Assembly (NCBI RefSeq): GCF_014805685.1
Contig: NC_060901.1
Span: 21,845,905-21,909,904 of the forward strand
From: Silurus meridionalis
Taxonomy: Eukaryota > Chordata > Actinopteri > Siluriformes > Siluridae
Reading direction: 5' to 3'
DNA length: 64,000 nt
Numbering within the stretch: position 1 is the first letter of the stretch; the number at the start of each line of letters is the position of its first letter. Both the position numbers and the translations under genes were made by a program. Positions 44,701 through 55,140 of the stretch are shown here, piece after piece. Below the pieces are notes generated by a model, which saw only the letters and a program-made list of their open reading frames with translations, did not search any database and was not told the origin of the DNA.

Positions 44701-46940
44701 GATTTGTTTGTGAAAGCTCCCGTTAGCTTATCGGTGCTTTGGAAGAGAACTGTCACGGCATTATATCCTTCACGGACAGCCGCGATTCTGCTTAACCTTC
44801 GCTTTTGCATCCGACTGAAGAGAAGCACACTTCCCCTGCTGTCATCAAAATATGAGGTCATATTTCTTTTGGGCTGTGACCAGTCTTTACCCTGTGGAGA
44901 CTATATCCAGTATCAGTCTTCAACCACAGACCGGTTAGTGGTTTTCCTCTTGAGGTCTTGTGGTGGCTACAATATAATGTTTGTCAGTAGACTTTTTCTC
45001 TGGTCAGTCTGAATTCTGATTGGCTGGAAGTTCAGAGGTGGTGTTTTTCAGAAAGAGTTGAATCTAAATGAATGCACTAAAACTATCGAACCATCCAGTT
45101 CCAGGTACATCCAGAATCAGACAGCTATTGTTGACATTTCCTAATGACCTTTGTGAGCTCTGTCGAGGATATCTGCATGTGGTAGGACCTCTAAGGTAAT
45201 TACGCTGATTTTTATAAACGACTCAAAGATGAATTCATAAGAAAAACAAGACGTTGAACAAAAAAAAGCACCAGGAGTTCCTCACAGTTTCATTATTAGT
45301 CATAAGCAAATATTTTTTCTCATGGAAATAAATGTAATCTAATGGAACTACTTTATCTCCGGGTGTGATTCGGAGCAGCAGGATTTTAGATGTAACGAGG
45401 CGTATATAAAGTGCGTACAGGAAATGAAGATCAGTTCATTCAGTTTCTTTCAGCAAACATCTACGACAGCTTGCACTCGTCAATGCTGGGAAGTGATGAA
45501 CTTGTACCCATGGATTATCACTTATTTATCTATTAGTGCTATTTATTTATTTATTTTTTTATTTTTATTTTTAAACATATTAAGTTCAGATTAAGTTCAG
45601 GTCCTTTTTTTTTTTTTACAGGTCCATGCCTACATTATCAGCTCCTTGAAAAAAGAAATGCCCTCGGTCTTTGGGAAAGACAACAAAAAGAAGGAACTGA
45701 TCAACAGCCTGGGAGAGATCTACAGCCGGATAGAGAAAGAGCATCAGATTTCACCTGGAGACTTTCCCAATCTCAAAAGAATGCAGGTAAACGCTCAGGC
45801 AAAGATTTTAGAACAAGGAGCAGTAGAAATACAACATACCAGTCATAATAAAGAACGTTCTTTGTAATAAAGGTGCTCCCTCAATCCCAGTTAGCCAAAC
45901 TTTAAAGGAGGTTTATTGGCAATTTATTAAGAGGATAACCCTAGATTAGTATCTACACTAAAAGCTTGTGGACACCTGACCCTAAGATTGGTATGCTAGT
46001 TCAAGTAAAGGGAAAATTTAATGTTTACATTTAACATTCATGCCTAAATTATAAATAATACATATAGCTCTCTCCATGCAGCCTCATGTGTAAAAAAAAA
46101 ACTTCAAGTGGCTTCTGTAATTTGCCTCTAGAGGCCGCTCTTGTAATGTGTAACGCAACCCGGAAAAACTATCGGCATGGATTTTTGCCAATAGTCGATT
46201 GCTGGAACTATCGGCTATTGGTGCCTTGACCTAAATAATTCATGGAAATTTTAGTTTGAGAGCCAACTTTTTTCAAAAATCAAACACAGATATGATACGA
46301 GTAAAACATTTTACTGGTGAGCTGTATTGGGGTTGCAGTTTGGGGACCCATGTTGTAAAGAGTCCTAAATAATCTGCAGTTTTGATTTGTGTACATCTTT
46401 CTCTGTGAACAGGAGCAGCTTCAATCCCACGACCTGAACAAGTTTCAGGTGCTGAAGCCGAAGCTTCTGGATGCCGTGGACGACATGCTGGCGCACGACA
46501 TCGCCCAGCTGATGGTCCTGGTGCGCCAAGAGGAAACACAAAAGCCCGGTCAGGTGGTAAAGGGTGGAGCCTTCGAAGGCACCATGAACGGGCCGTTTGG
46601 TCACGGGTACGGCGAAGGCGCCGGTGAGGGAATCGACGAGCTCGAGTGGGTGGTGGCGCGCGACAAGCCAACGTACGACGAGATCTTTTACACACTCTCG
46701 CCCGTCAACGGCAAGGTGACCGGCGCCAACGCAAAGAAAGAGATGGTGAAGTCGAAGCTGCCGAACACGGTCCTGGGCAAGATATGGAAGCTGGCTGACA
46801 TTGATAAGGATGGCATGCTGGACGACGAGGAGTTTGCCCTGGCCAACCATCTCATCAAGGTCAAACTGGAAGGGCACGAGCTTCCCAGTGAGCTTCCATC
46901 TCATTTGGTTCCTCCGTCTAAGAGAAAATTACCGGAGTAA
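32444..46940 (+). CDS. ehd3: EH domain-containing protein 3
   Basis: Six coding exons: 32444-32670, 37057-37233, 39215-39312, 43679-44091, 45622-45786, 46413-46940 (TAA). They give 535 aa, the same length as human EHD3. EHD proteins are dynamin-like ATPases that tubulate membranes and drive recycling from endosomes to the surface. Visible: P-loop GQYSTGKT at 65-72, DTPG at 153-156, NKAD at 219-222, and a C-terminal EH domain (about 440-535) with an EF-hand-like calcium loop [12 protein letters not shown] that binds NPF-containing partners. [11 protein letters not shown] at the start, [13 protein letters not shown], and the ending PPSKRKLPE match EHD3 rather than EHD1 (MFSWVSKDARR). The start has a good context (caccATGt). 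Intron 1 (4.4 kb) contains a 22-bp minisatellite; intron 3 (4.4 kb) and intron 2 contain dispersed repeats. A poly(A) signal follows at 47028. Confidence 0.96.
32748..32796. repeat. (ATT)n microsatellite
   Basis: About 16 units just inside ehd3 intron 1. Confidence 0.95.
33110..35395. repeat. 22-bp minisatellite in ehd3 intron 1
   Basis: About 90 head-to-tail copies of a 22-bp unit, 'cagcactgtgattagtgaat' plus two bases, best from 33300 to 35290 with decayed edges. The unit length is not a multiple of three, yet all frames on both strands stay open for hundreds of codons. A detached patch with the same words lies at 36330-36530. Confidence 0.97.
35990..36230 (+). mobile_element. Transposon M copy with internal deletion
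   Basis: Left end 'gtttgtggacacctgacc', right end 'gtgtcttaatacttttgtcc'. The middle is shortened to about 240 bp. Confidence 0.65.
36330..36530. repeat. Detached patch of the 22-bp minisatellite
   Basis: Irregular copies of 'aattcagcactgtgattaa' about 900 bases past the main array. Confidence 0.8.
37355..37790 (+). mobile_element. Transposon M copy in ehd3 intron 2
   Basis: 'ttataataagctccactcttctgg', 'gatgttccacttgattttgtgg' and the family centre. The right end is replaced. Confidence 0.55.
37985..38400. repeat. CpG-rich minisatellite in ehd3 intron 2
   Basis: Alternating 'ggtaacgtcacggacggac' and 'ggtaacaccgcagtc' units (about 34 bp together), decaying at the edges to 'acagacagacagtaac'. 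CpG density is far above the surrounding intron. Confidence 0.9.
38895..39170 (-). mobile_element. Transposon M copy, reverse
   Basis: Starts 'aaattgggacacctgatttttccagccatatg', the reverse of the family's right end. Lies just before ehd3 exon 3. Confidence 0.6.
40585..40945 (+). mobile_element. Transposon M copy
   Basis: 'gctgttataataacctccactcttctg' through 'tagcaggccacttaagatcttcc' to 'cagctggaaaagtc'; both termini are worn. Confidence 0.55.
41880..42250 (+). repeat. Dispersed repeat family R1, copy 2
   Basis: Collinear with 3235-3570 over about 330 bases: 'gatagtttttccggc', 'gagagcaccctctagaggcg', 'tattcatatt', 'agcacattttcataattt'. Confidence 0.6.
44815..45400 (-). repeat. Dispersed repeat family R2 copy in ehd3 intron 4
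   Basis: 'gattggctggaagttcagaggtgg', 'aaccatccagttccagg', 'ctccgggtgtgattcggagcagcagg', the reverse of 14170-14590. Confidence 0.6.
46100..46260 (-). repeat. Dispersed repeat family R1, copy 3
   Basis: 'gcctctagaggccgctcttg' and 'acccggaaaaactatcgg', reverse of the two other copies. Lies just before the last ehd3 exon. Confidence 0.55.
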
Positions 46941-47027
46941 ACGATTCAGGTTGTAGTATAGTTAGAAATGGAAATGCATATTCATATCTTGGACGCTGTA
47001 TGAACAATTAATGGACAATGAAACATA

Positions 47028-47033
47028 AATAAA
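47028..47033 (+). terminator. Poly(A) signal of ehd3
   Basis: AATAAA 88 bases after the ehd3 stop codon, with a T-rich and GT-containing stretch following. Later hexamers near 48354 and 48526 could serve longer transcripts, in which case the transposon at 47183-47812 would lie in the 3' UTR. Confidence 0.5.
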
Positions 47034-47182
47034 ATGTTAGCGCTCTGACTTTCTTCCTATCAAGGTGTCAAGAGCTTTCTTCACCTGTAGGGTTTTTTTT
47101 TCCTTTGCAATTTCTGCTGTCTTGAAACATTCAAAAGAAATTGTACTTAGTCTTAATTTCCCCTTGTTTTGTCTCCCAATTA

Positions 47183-47812
47183 TACACTATGTGGCAAAGG
47201 TTTGTGAACACCTGACCATCATCTTGCTTAGTAGTAGCTCAGTGGAAAAGATGTTGGACTTCTGATCTGGAAGGTCATGGGTTCAAATCCCAGCAGCACC
47301 AAACTGCCCTTAAACAAGGCTCTTAAACCTCAGTTGCTCAGCTGTGTAACTGAGATAACTGTAATTTGCCCTGGATAAGGGCATCTCTCAAATGCCATCA
47401 ATGTAAATGCATGTATGTAACATCCCATTCCACAAATAGTCTCCATATGCTCTTATGGAAAGATTTTCCACTCGATTTTGTGGAAATTTGTGAGATTTAA
47501 TTCGGCCACAAGGGCGTTAGTAAAGTCAGGTACTGATATATGTGATGAAGGGAGGAGGGGTGTGTTCGATTTCATCCCAATAGGTTTAAAAGTTCTTCAA
47601 GCTCTTCCACACACTTCCAACCAATTGAAAGCAGATATTCATGGAACTGCTTTCGTGCCCAGGAGCAATCTCAGGTTTTTTGGATCTAATAGTTAAATTA
47701 TAGGATCAATTTCATGCTTCCGATTCCAAACACAATATTTTTTGTGGTAAAAATTTGGGAAAGAACACACATACAGCTGGAAAAGTCAGGTGTCTCAATA
47801 CCTTTGTCCATA
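47183..47812 (+). mobile_element. Transposon M copy carrying a nested SINE
   Basis: Left end 'tatacactatgtggcaaagg', right end 'gtcaggtgtctcaatacctttgtccata'. The copy is about 200 bp longer than the intact one because of the SINE at 47231-47425. Confidence 0.75.
47231..47425 (+). mobile_element. tRNA-derived SINE
   Basis: A-box TAGCTCAGTGG at about 47234 and B-box GGTTCAAATCC at 47280-47290 in tRNA-like spacing, then a body ('aaactgcccttaaacaaggctc') and tail ('ggataagggcatctctcaaatgcc', 'atgtaaatg'). The tail and inserted position show a retroposon, not a tRNA gene. Confidence 0.75.
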
Positions 47813-48814
47813 TACCTTTGCTGTGTTTTTATTTTATTTTCTTCACGTGAAGGTGGCGTCCTAAAAAAGACGCAAGCCCTTGCATAGCCTGACCAAGAGA
47901 CTGTTAAAATGTGTCGTGTCTGAAACGTAGACGGTGCGGTCACTGTATTCGGTGTATGGATGGATTCACCTGTAGGTATAGTAACCTCGTTGGTTTTGGT
48001 GTACCATGTCTATGTTCATCCCTGTTAATGTTCCTTTTCGTTGTGTTCCAAATACTTGATTCCTGTTATTAAAAAAAGAGAAGCCAGACAGCACTAACAT
48101 TTTTACCTTAACACTTATGCATTGATGTCGTATATTTTTGTCAGTACTCATTCCTTCGATCCTGATGTGTGATGTGATGGTTATCGGTGTGTGTCGTTGT
48201 TTACGGCGAGCCTTAAACGTTCAGGCGAGTCGGAAAGGTTTCGACAGAAAGTTCGATGCCCGATTCTCGAGCGCGATCTACGACGGCAGAGTCGGTTTTC
48301 CCGCTGTTTGAAATATAAACCGGTGTGTTTTGCCACCCTTTGTTCATCCGAGTTAAATAAACTGATGTGTATCGATACCTATTAAAGTGTCGTCGTATTT
48401 CCTGACTGTTTGTGAAAGAAAAAAATAAGAAAAATTAACCTTGATTTTAGAAAAAATGTTAATTTATGCACATTTTTTTGTCATGGACCGACTCTGAAAC
48501 GTCGCCTCATGGTCCTAGTGCCGTAAAATAAAAGCGGCTTTATGAAAATATATGGATTAGGAAGATCAATTTTACATTTATTAATAACTCCATATATGTC
48601 AATTCTTACGTTTCTTTTTTTAAAAAGTTTTTCTTGTTTAAACTTCTTGTAGATCAATAAAATAATAAGATCGATTATGCTATAATACAGGAGAGAAAAA
48701 CAGAGGGAGGAAGAAAGATGGGCTGTGGAAGGGGCAAAGAGTGAGGATGGATGGATGGATGGATGGATTTTTATTTTATTTTTTTATTTAATTTAATTGG
48801 TTTTTTTTTTCTGA

Positions 48815-49015
48815 AGATTTGTCAGATTTCATTCAGCCACATGGCCTTTAGTAAATTCAGGTACTGATGAAGGTGAGGAGAACTGGGGTGGCATTCCAAT
48901 TTATCCCAAAGGTGTTCAGTAGGGTTTGAGCTCTATAGCAGGCCATACAAGATCTTCCACACAACCACTGTAGTTTGTGTTAACAGTTCAAGAAAGAACC
49001 AGGAAATGCTAAAGT
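48815..49015 (+). mobile_element. Transposon M fragment
   Basis: 'agatttgtcagatttcattcagccacatggc' to 'gtttgagctctatagcaggcc'. Confidence 0.55.
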
Positions 49016-49454
49016 CATGAACTAATGAATCAGATTATTAATTTAAATTCCTTTCCACTTAAATCTACAGTCTTGACAGCCCCTCTGTCCAACCTGCTCT
49101 TTTTTTTGGACATGTTTTCCATGATCAGGTTTCATGACCTGACAAATTTCCTGTTTTTGTAACACACCACACCGCTCCGCTCACGCGAGTTGCCTTGTAC
49201 GGTCATCTGTCTTGTATAGGAGATGTCAGGATGTGATAAGTGCGGCCTTTCCTGCTCACCGTGACACGGCAGCGTCGACACTGCACGCGTTTTTGTCTTT
49301 CCATGATGTCTTTCCTTCCGCAACAGCCTTCACAAATCTTTTTTTTTCATCACTTTTATTTAGAGGTCAATGATAATGATCACAATTATCACAATCGAGT
49401 GTCCATAGTGTACGTTCTTGTGATACTGCTGTGATATCGCACTATTATCATACA

Positions 49455-49765
49455 CAACATGGACAAAAGTATTGGGACACCTGTCTTCTTCAGCCATATG
49501 CGAGAGGGAGACAGAGAGAGAGAGGGAGACAGAGAGGGCAGCGGTAGAGGGAGACAGGGAGACAGTGAGAGGGAGACAGAGAGAGAGAGAGGGAGACAAA
49601 GAGAGGGCAGGGGTAGAGAGAGAGAGAGGGAGACAGAGAGAGAGAGGGAGACAAAGAGAGAGGGAGACAGAGAGAGGGCAGGGGTAGAGAGAGAGAGGGT
49701 GACAAAGAGAGGGCAGTGGTAGAGAGAGACAGGGAGACGGAGAGAGGCAGGGACAGAAAGGGAGA
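49455..49765. repeat. Transposon M end followed by a (GA)-rich minisatellite
   Basis: 'atggacaaaagtattgggacacctg' at 49459-49483 breaks off into about 260 bp of 'gagagagggagacaga' units. Confidence 0.85.
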
Positions 49766-49916
49766 TAAAGAGCCAGAGCCAGCAAGGTACAGGTCTGTGA
49801 CAGAGTCTGTGTGTGCGTGTATAGTCAGTCAGATGCGCACACACACACAAATAAACCAGTCCAAACTCTGCCCTTGAACCGTCTCCCTCACTGGGCCACC
49901 AAAGGAAGGGGCTGAT

Positions 49917-49918
<2 letters not shown>

Positions 49919-49970
<52 letters not shown>
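49919..49970. repeat. (GT)n microsatellite
   Basis: About 26 GT units. Confidence 0.95.
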
Positions 49971-49972
<2 letters not shown>

Positions 49973-50107
49973 TTAAAAAAGTTGGACTAAAAGCACAGTT
50001 GAATGGACCTTCGTCCAGCTCAAAATAGCATCTTGTTCTCATTTTTACCTTTTGCTCCAGACAGAAAGAAAAAACCTACAAGCTTGAAACGAGTGATAAT
50101 AATATCC

Positions 50108-50370
50108 AGAAATACACTGTGGACATCGGAGCATAAGATTCTTACATCCTCTTATCTCCATTTACTCTTCTTATAACCTCAAATCTTCAGTGTTATGCTC
50201 CACTAGATTTTTAAGTTGAAGTCAGGTACTGATGTCCTGTAGGTGAGGAAGTGAGGAGGCCTGGGGTGGAGTTCCAGTTCACCACAAAGGTGTTTAGTAC
50301 AGTTTGAGATTTATAGCAGGCCACTCAAGATCTTCCACACAGATTCAACTCATGTAAAGCAATAGATTCG
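50108..50370 (+). mobile_element. Transposon M fragment
   Basis: 'cactgtggacatcggagcataagatt' through 'agcaggccactcaagatcttccacac'; cut by a (TA)n tract. Confidence 0.55.
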
Positions 50371-50437
<67 letters not shown>

Positions 50438-51119
50438 AAGGCACAGCAAAGTATTTCAGCTCAATGTTTTGGGAAACTGACTGTCCAGATGCAAAGAGTG
50501 TCTGAAGCTGTTCTTCGTTCTAAGAGAGATATTTCAATCAATAGAAAAAAACATCTGGAATTATATATTTGTTTGCTCTAAGGAAACCCCATTTGCACAT
50601 ATATATATATATACACTGCATTATTTCCCCTGTACTTTTTTGTTGTTATTCGCTTGCAGTGATGCAGTGAGGATGGGTGTGTAAGCACATTTTCCAAAAA
50701 TATCTAAACAAGTCAGGAAACTATTTTTTTTACTTGTTTTTTTAGGCATAAGTTTTTTTAAACACTATATTTCTGGCGCTGAAGCACAATCCATCTTTCA
50801 ACAGGAATATCTTATCACCTGCTTAGAAACTATTCACCCAGTGATGGATAGACTGGGAAAGGGAAATATACAGAACAGTCCCAGCTGTTATCTTATGAGA
50901 GATATTTTACATTGTTGTTGTTGCCCTGTGTAGAAAAGAAAAGCAGGTAGGATGTGAACGTTGGGCTCAAATCTCAGATTACGTCAAAAGGAGAATGTTC
51001 TTTTTATTTTCCTGGAAATTCTGTACATATATGCACACCCTTCCTGACTGAAACCTCAGAACACTGTTGGTACATAAAAAAAAGCCAGTAAGACACCTAC
51101 AATATTCTGCTTGGGTTAG

Positions 51120-53010
51120 GGGTTAGTGTAGGGGTATATAATAAGAAGTGTAGGGGTATTTAATTAACAGTGTAGGGGTATTTAATAAGACGTGGAGGGG
51201 TAGTTAATACGAAAGGTAGGGGTATTTAATAAGACGTGTACGGGTATTTAATAAGCAGTGTAGAGGTATTTATTAAGAAGTGTAGGGGTATTTAATAAGA
51301 CGTGATGAGGTATTTATTAAAAAGTGTAGGGGTATTTAATAAGATGTGTAGAGGTATTTATTAAGAAGTGTATGGGTATTTATTAAGACGTTTAGAGGTA
51401 TTTATTAAAAAGTGTAGGGGTATTTAATAAGATGTAGAGGTATTTATTAAAAAGTGTAGGGTATTTAATAAGACGGTAGAGGTATTTATTAAGAAGTGTA
51501 GGGGTATTTAATAAGACGTGATGAGGTATTTATTAAGATGTGTAGGGGTATTTAATAAGACGTGTAGGGGTATTTATTAAGAAGTTTAGAGGTATTTATT
51601 AAGAAGTTTAGAGGTATTTATTAAGAAGTGTAGGGGTATTTATTAAGACGTTTAGAGGTATTTATTAAGAAGTGTAGGGGTATTTAATAAGATGTGTAGG
51701 GGTATTTATTAAGACGTGTATGGGTATTTAATAAGACGTGTAGGGGTATTTAATTAACAGTGTAGGGTATTTAATAAGACGTGATGAGGTATTTATTAAG
51801 ATGTGTAGGGGTATTTATTAAGACGTATGGGTATTTAATAAGACGTGTAGGGGTATTTATTAAGAAGTTTAGAGGTATTTATTAAGAAGTGTAGGGGTAT
51901 TTATTAAGACGTTTAGAGGTATTTATTAAGAAGTGTAGGGGTATTTAATAAGACGTGTAGGGGTATTTATTAAGACGTGTATGGGTATTTAATAAGACGT
52001 GTAGAGGTATTTATTAAGGCGTGTATGGGTATTTAATAAGACGTGTAGGGGTATTTATTAAGAAGTTTAGAGGTATTTATTAAGAAGTGTAGGGTATTTA
52101 ATTAACAGTGTAGGGTATTTAATAAGACGTGGAGGGGTAGTTAATACGAAAGGTAGGGGTATTTAATAAGACGTGTACGGGTATTTAATAAGCAGTGTAG
52201 AGGTATTTATTAAGAAGTGTAGGGTATTTAATAAGACGTGATGAGGTATTTATTAAAAAGTGTAGGGTATTTAATAAGATGTGTAGAGGTATTTATTAAG
52301 AAGTGTATGGGTATTTATTAAGACGTTTAGAGGTATTTATTAAGAAGTGTAGGGGTATTTAATAAGATGTGTAGAGGTATTTATTAAGACGTGTATGGGT
52401 ATTTAATAAGACGTGTAGAGGTATTTATTAAGAAGTGTAGGGGTATTTAATAAGACGTGATGAGGTATTTATTAAGATGTGTAGGGGTATTTAATAAGAC
52501 GTGTAGGGGTATTTATTAAGAAGTTTAGAGGTATTTATTAAGAAGTTTAGAGGTATTTATTAAGAAGTGTAGGGTATTTATTAAGACGCGTTTAGAGGTA
52601 TTTATTAAGAAGTGTAGGGTATTTAATAAGATGTGTAGGGGTATTTATTAAAGTGTAGGGTATTTATTAAGGCGTGTATGGGTATTTAATAAGACGTAGA
52701 GGTATTTATTAAGACGTGTATGGGTATTTAATAAGACGTGTAGGGGTATTTATTAAGACGTGTATGGGTATTTAATAAGACGTGTAGGGGTATTTATTAA
52801 GACGTGTATGGGTATTTAATAAGACGTTTAGAGGTATTTATTAAGAAGTGTAGGGGTATTTAATAAGACATGTAGGGGTATTTGTTAAGACGTGTATGGG
52901 TATTTAATAAGACGTGTAGAGGTATTTATTAAGAAGTGTAGGGGTATTTAATAAGACATGCAGGGGTATTTAATAAGACGTGTAGGGGTATTTAATAAGG
53001 AGTGAATTGA
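51120..53010. repeat. 22-bp minisatellite between ehd3 and the endothelin gene
   Basis: About 85 copies of a 22-bp unit, 'gtaggggtatttaataagac' plus two bases, with variants 'tttagaggtatttattaaga' and shorter units lacking one or two G. Several blocks are repeated at larger scale (for example 51170-51350 and 52125-52300). Confidence 0.97.
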
Positions 53011-53476
53011 TGAATTAAAACTCTAATAGAGCAGCTGTAGTTCAGGTTCAGGGGAATCTGTTCTGTCCTCAGTCACATGCTGTTTTTTCTGTAATCTCTC
53101 GCCTCTGTATCTCGTGTCTATCTGTAGTTTTTTCAGGAATAAGCAGTGTCAGGCACCAACACGTACACCACGTTGAACATCAAGTTCAGCTTCAAAGAAC
53201 ATTTTCCATATTTCCTAAAGAAATGCCAGTAAAGAATTTTTCCTTAATGAAAAATAATATCAGTTTACAGTTAAACAGAAATAAGAGGAGGATTGGCAGG
53301 TTGACCTTTGACCCTGATAGCACACGGCTGCTCCAGGAATGTTTGGTGTTTTCAGATTTATAGCTGATGAGTTTATAGAGTTTATAGAAATTCAGTGTGG
53401 AGTTTAGACTCCTGCATTTCTATACTGAGCACAAAATCCCAACATGATCAACATTAATCTGATGTGAATGTGAGTT

Positions 53477-53477
<1 letters not shown>

Positions 53478-53561
<84 letters not shown>
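53478..53561. repeat. (GATA)n microsatellite
   Basis: About 21 GATA units. Confidence 0.95.
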
Positions 53562-53654
53562 AAACCAAAGACAGAAAAAAAAAGAAAGAACAAAGGAGTG
53601 ATATCACAGCATTAAATTAATACATTTAAAATTTATTTTTTTGGTGCATGGCTC

Positions 53655-53688
<34 letters not shown>

Positions 53689-54112
53689 GTTGTTGTTGTT
53701 GTTGTTGCAAATAATAGCTATATTTGTTTCCCATTTTAATTATATCAAGAAATTTGTTCAGGAATAACAGAAAATTGTGTTTAATCTTACATTGATGTAT
53801 TTATTATTTATTTGCTTGTTTGTTTACTAATTCATATTCATCAGTACAGTATTCATCCCCCCCCCCCAAGGTCACAGGGACCAAATAGAATCTGCAGATA
53901 CTAGCTAACTTTTTTCCATTTCAATGACATTAAAAACCAAGAAGCCTAAATGAATCAATAAATACATTAAATACAAGGGTAAATGTTCAAAATCTCATTA
54001 AAACTATTATTTATTTCCTGTCGGTCTTTTCTGTACATTCTCCGGTCTGCTTTTTCCTTGTGTTTTTTCTCCCCCGTTTTACAGCACATCAATCACGTTT
54101 TCTTTTCCATGA

Positions 54113-54126
54113 CCACTAGAGGGCGC
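54113..54126 (+). promoter_or_regulatory. CTCF-like motif between ehd3 and the endothelin gene
   Basis: CCACTAGAGGGCGC matches the CTCF core consensus at every position. It lies in the 9.5-kb gap between ehd3 and the endothelin gene, about 100 bases from a second motif of opposite orientation. Confidence 0.35.
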
Positions 54127-54217
54127 TCGGTGACTGAATAGCAATCAATTAATTTTAAACAAAATTATCTTTGACAGAAAGAAAGAACCTTTTTTTAAAG
54201 GTTTATGGCTCTACTTT

Positions 54218-54229
54218 GCCCCCTGGTGG
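54218..54229 (-). promoter_or_regulatory. Second CTCF-like motif, reverse orientation
   Basis: The reverse complement reads CCACCAGGGGGC, matching the 12-base CTCF core. It sits inside a locally duplicated block (53640-54000 versus 54195-54345); the first copy lacks the motif, so it may have arisen by divergence. Confidence 0.3.
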
Positions 54230-54777
54230 GACCAAATGGAATCTAGACATAGTAGGCCTATTTTTTTCCATACCATTTTAATTAGATAAACAATCAAGAA
54301 GCCTAAACAAAACATAAACAAATAAATACATCTAATTTCTAAAGTATCAATTTCCTACCAATGTTTCATTAAAAACATGAAACATAAAATCGTCTGTACA
54401 AATCATTAAAAAAAATCATTATGAAGATAAAGAAATGTTAATCACTTGATAAAAATTATGGATGAAACTCCGACACACTGCCCGTGAACTGACGTCTTCC
54501 GTAATAAATATATTTAAACTTTAATCTTTTTTAATTTATTCCTTAAATCATGTCTGACATCTTCATGCCACTGTATATTTTTATATCCTGCATTTTTTTT
54601 TTTTGTCAGTCTATTTCTTTCTGAAGTTTCCCAGTCCAGAGATTTCTCTTTACATGTTCTGAGGTTCTCACTATGCGGTTTTCCACAGAGGCCTTTTCTG
54701 GCAACCCACATCCTCTTAAATGTCTCGAATGCCAGGACGCAGCTTAGACACACATGTGCAGGGAAATCCAAGCTGAT

Positions 54778-55140
54778 TGTTATTTATTACACCAATTTTA
54801 TTAGGACATCTGATTTTTCCAGCCATGTCCTTATACTTTTCCTACAAGTCTTCGGATTTGGTAGCATGAAATGTTTCCTTTGGTTAAACTATGAGACCCA
54901 AACCTGTGGAAGATCTTCAGTGTGCAACTCAAAACCTTTTGAAACCATTAGGCTGTTTTGGAACGACGTCCTCACCTACATCAGTACCTGACTTTACTCA
55001 TATCATTGTGGCTGAATGAAATCTCACAAATCTCCCATAACATCTGGTGGAACATCGTCCCAGAAAAGTGGAGCTTTTTTTTTATCAGCAAATGGAGACT
55101 AAATGTGTTTAAAAATCCACAAGTTTTGCCATATATGAGC
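54778..55140 (-). mobile_element. Transposon M copy, reverse
   Basis: 'attaggacatctgatttttccagccatg' through the reversed family centre to 'aagtggagc'. Confidence 0.6.

Larger units (their letters stand above)
53640..54345 (+). repeat. Local duplication
   Basis: 53640-54000 and 54195-54345 share 'atggctct', 'gggaccaaat-gaatct', 'ttttttccat' and 'caagaagcctaaa' in the same order. The first copy carries an (ATT)n(GTT)n insertion. Confidence 0.6.

Noticed and set aside
47231..47305. tRNA gene
   Set aside because: A- and B-box-like words are present but the acceptor stem does not pair and a SINE body and tail follow; it is a retroposon.
48191..48385. 64-codon frame past ehd3
   Set aside because: No splice or homology support; more likely ehd3 3' UTR or intergenic DNA.
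49389..50042. 217-codon minus-strand frame rich in Ser/Leu/Pro
   Set aside because: Reads through a (GA)-rich minisatellite and a (GT)n tract; no gene context.
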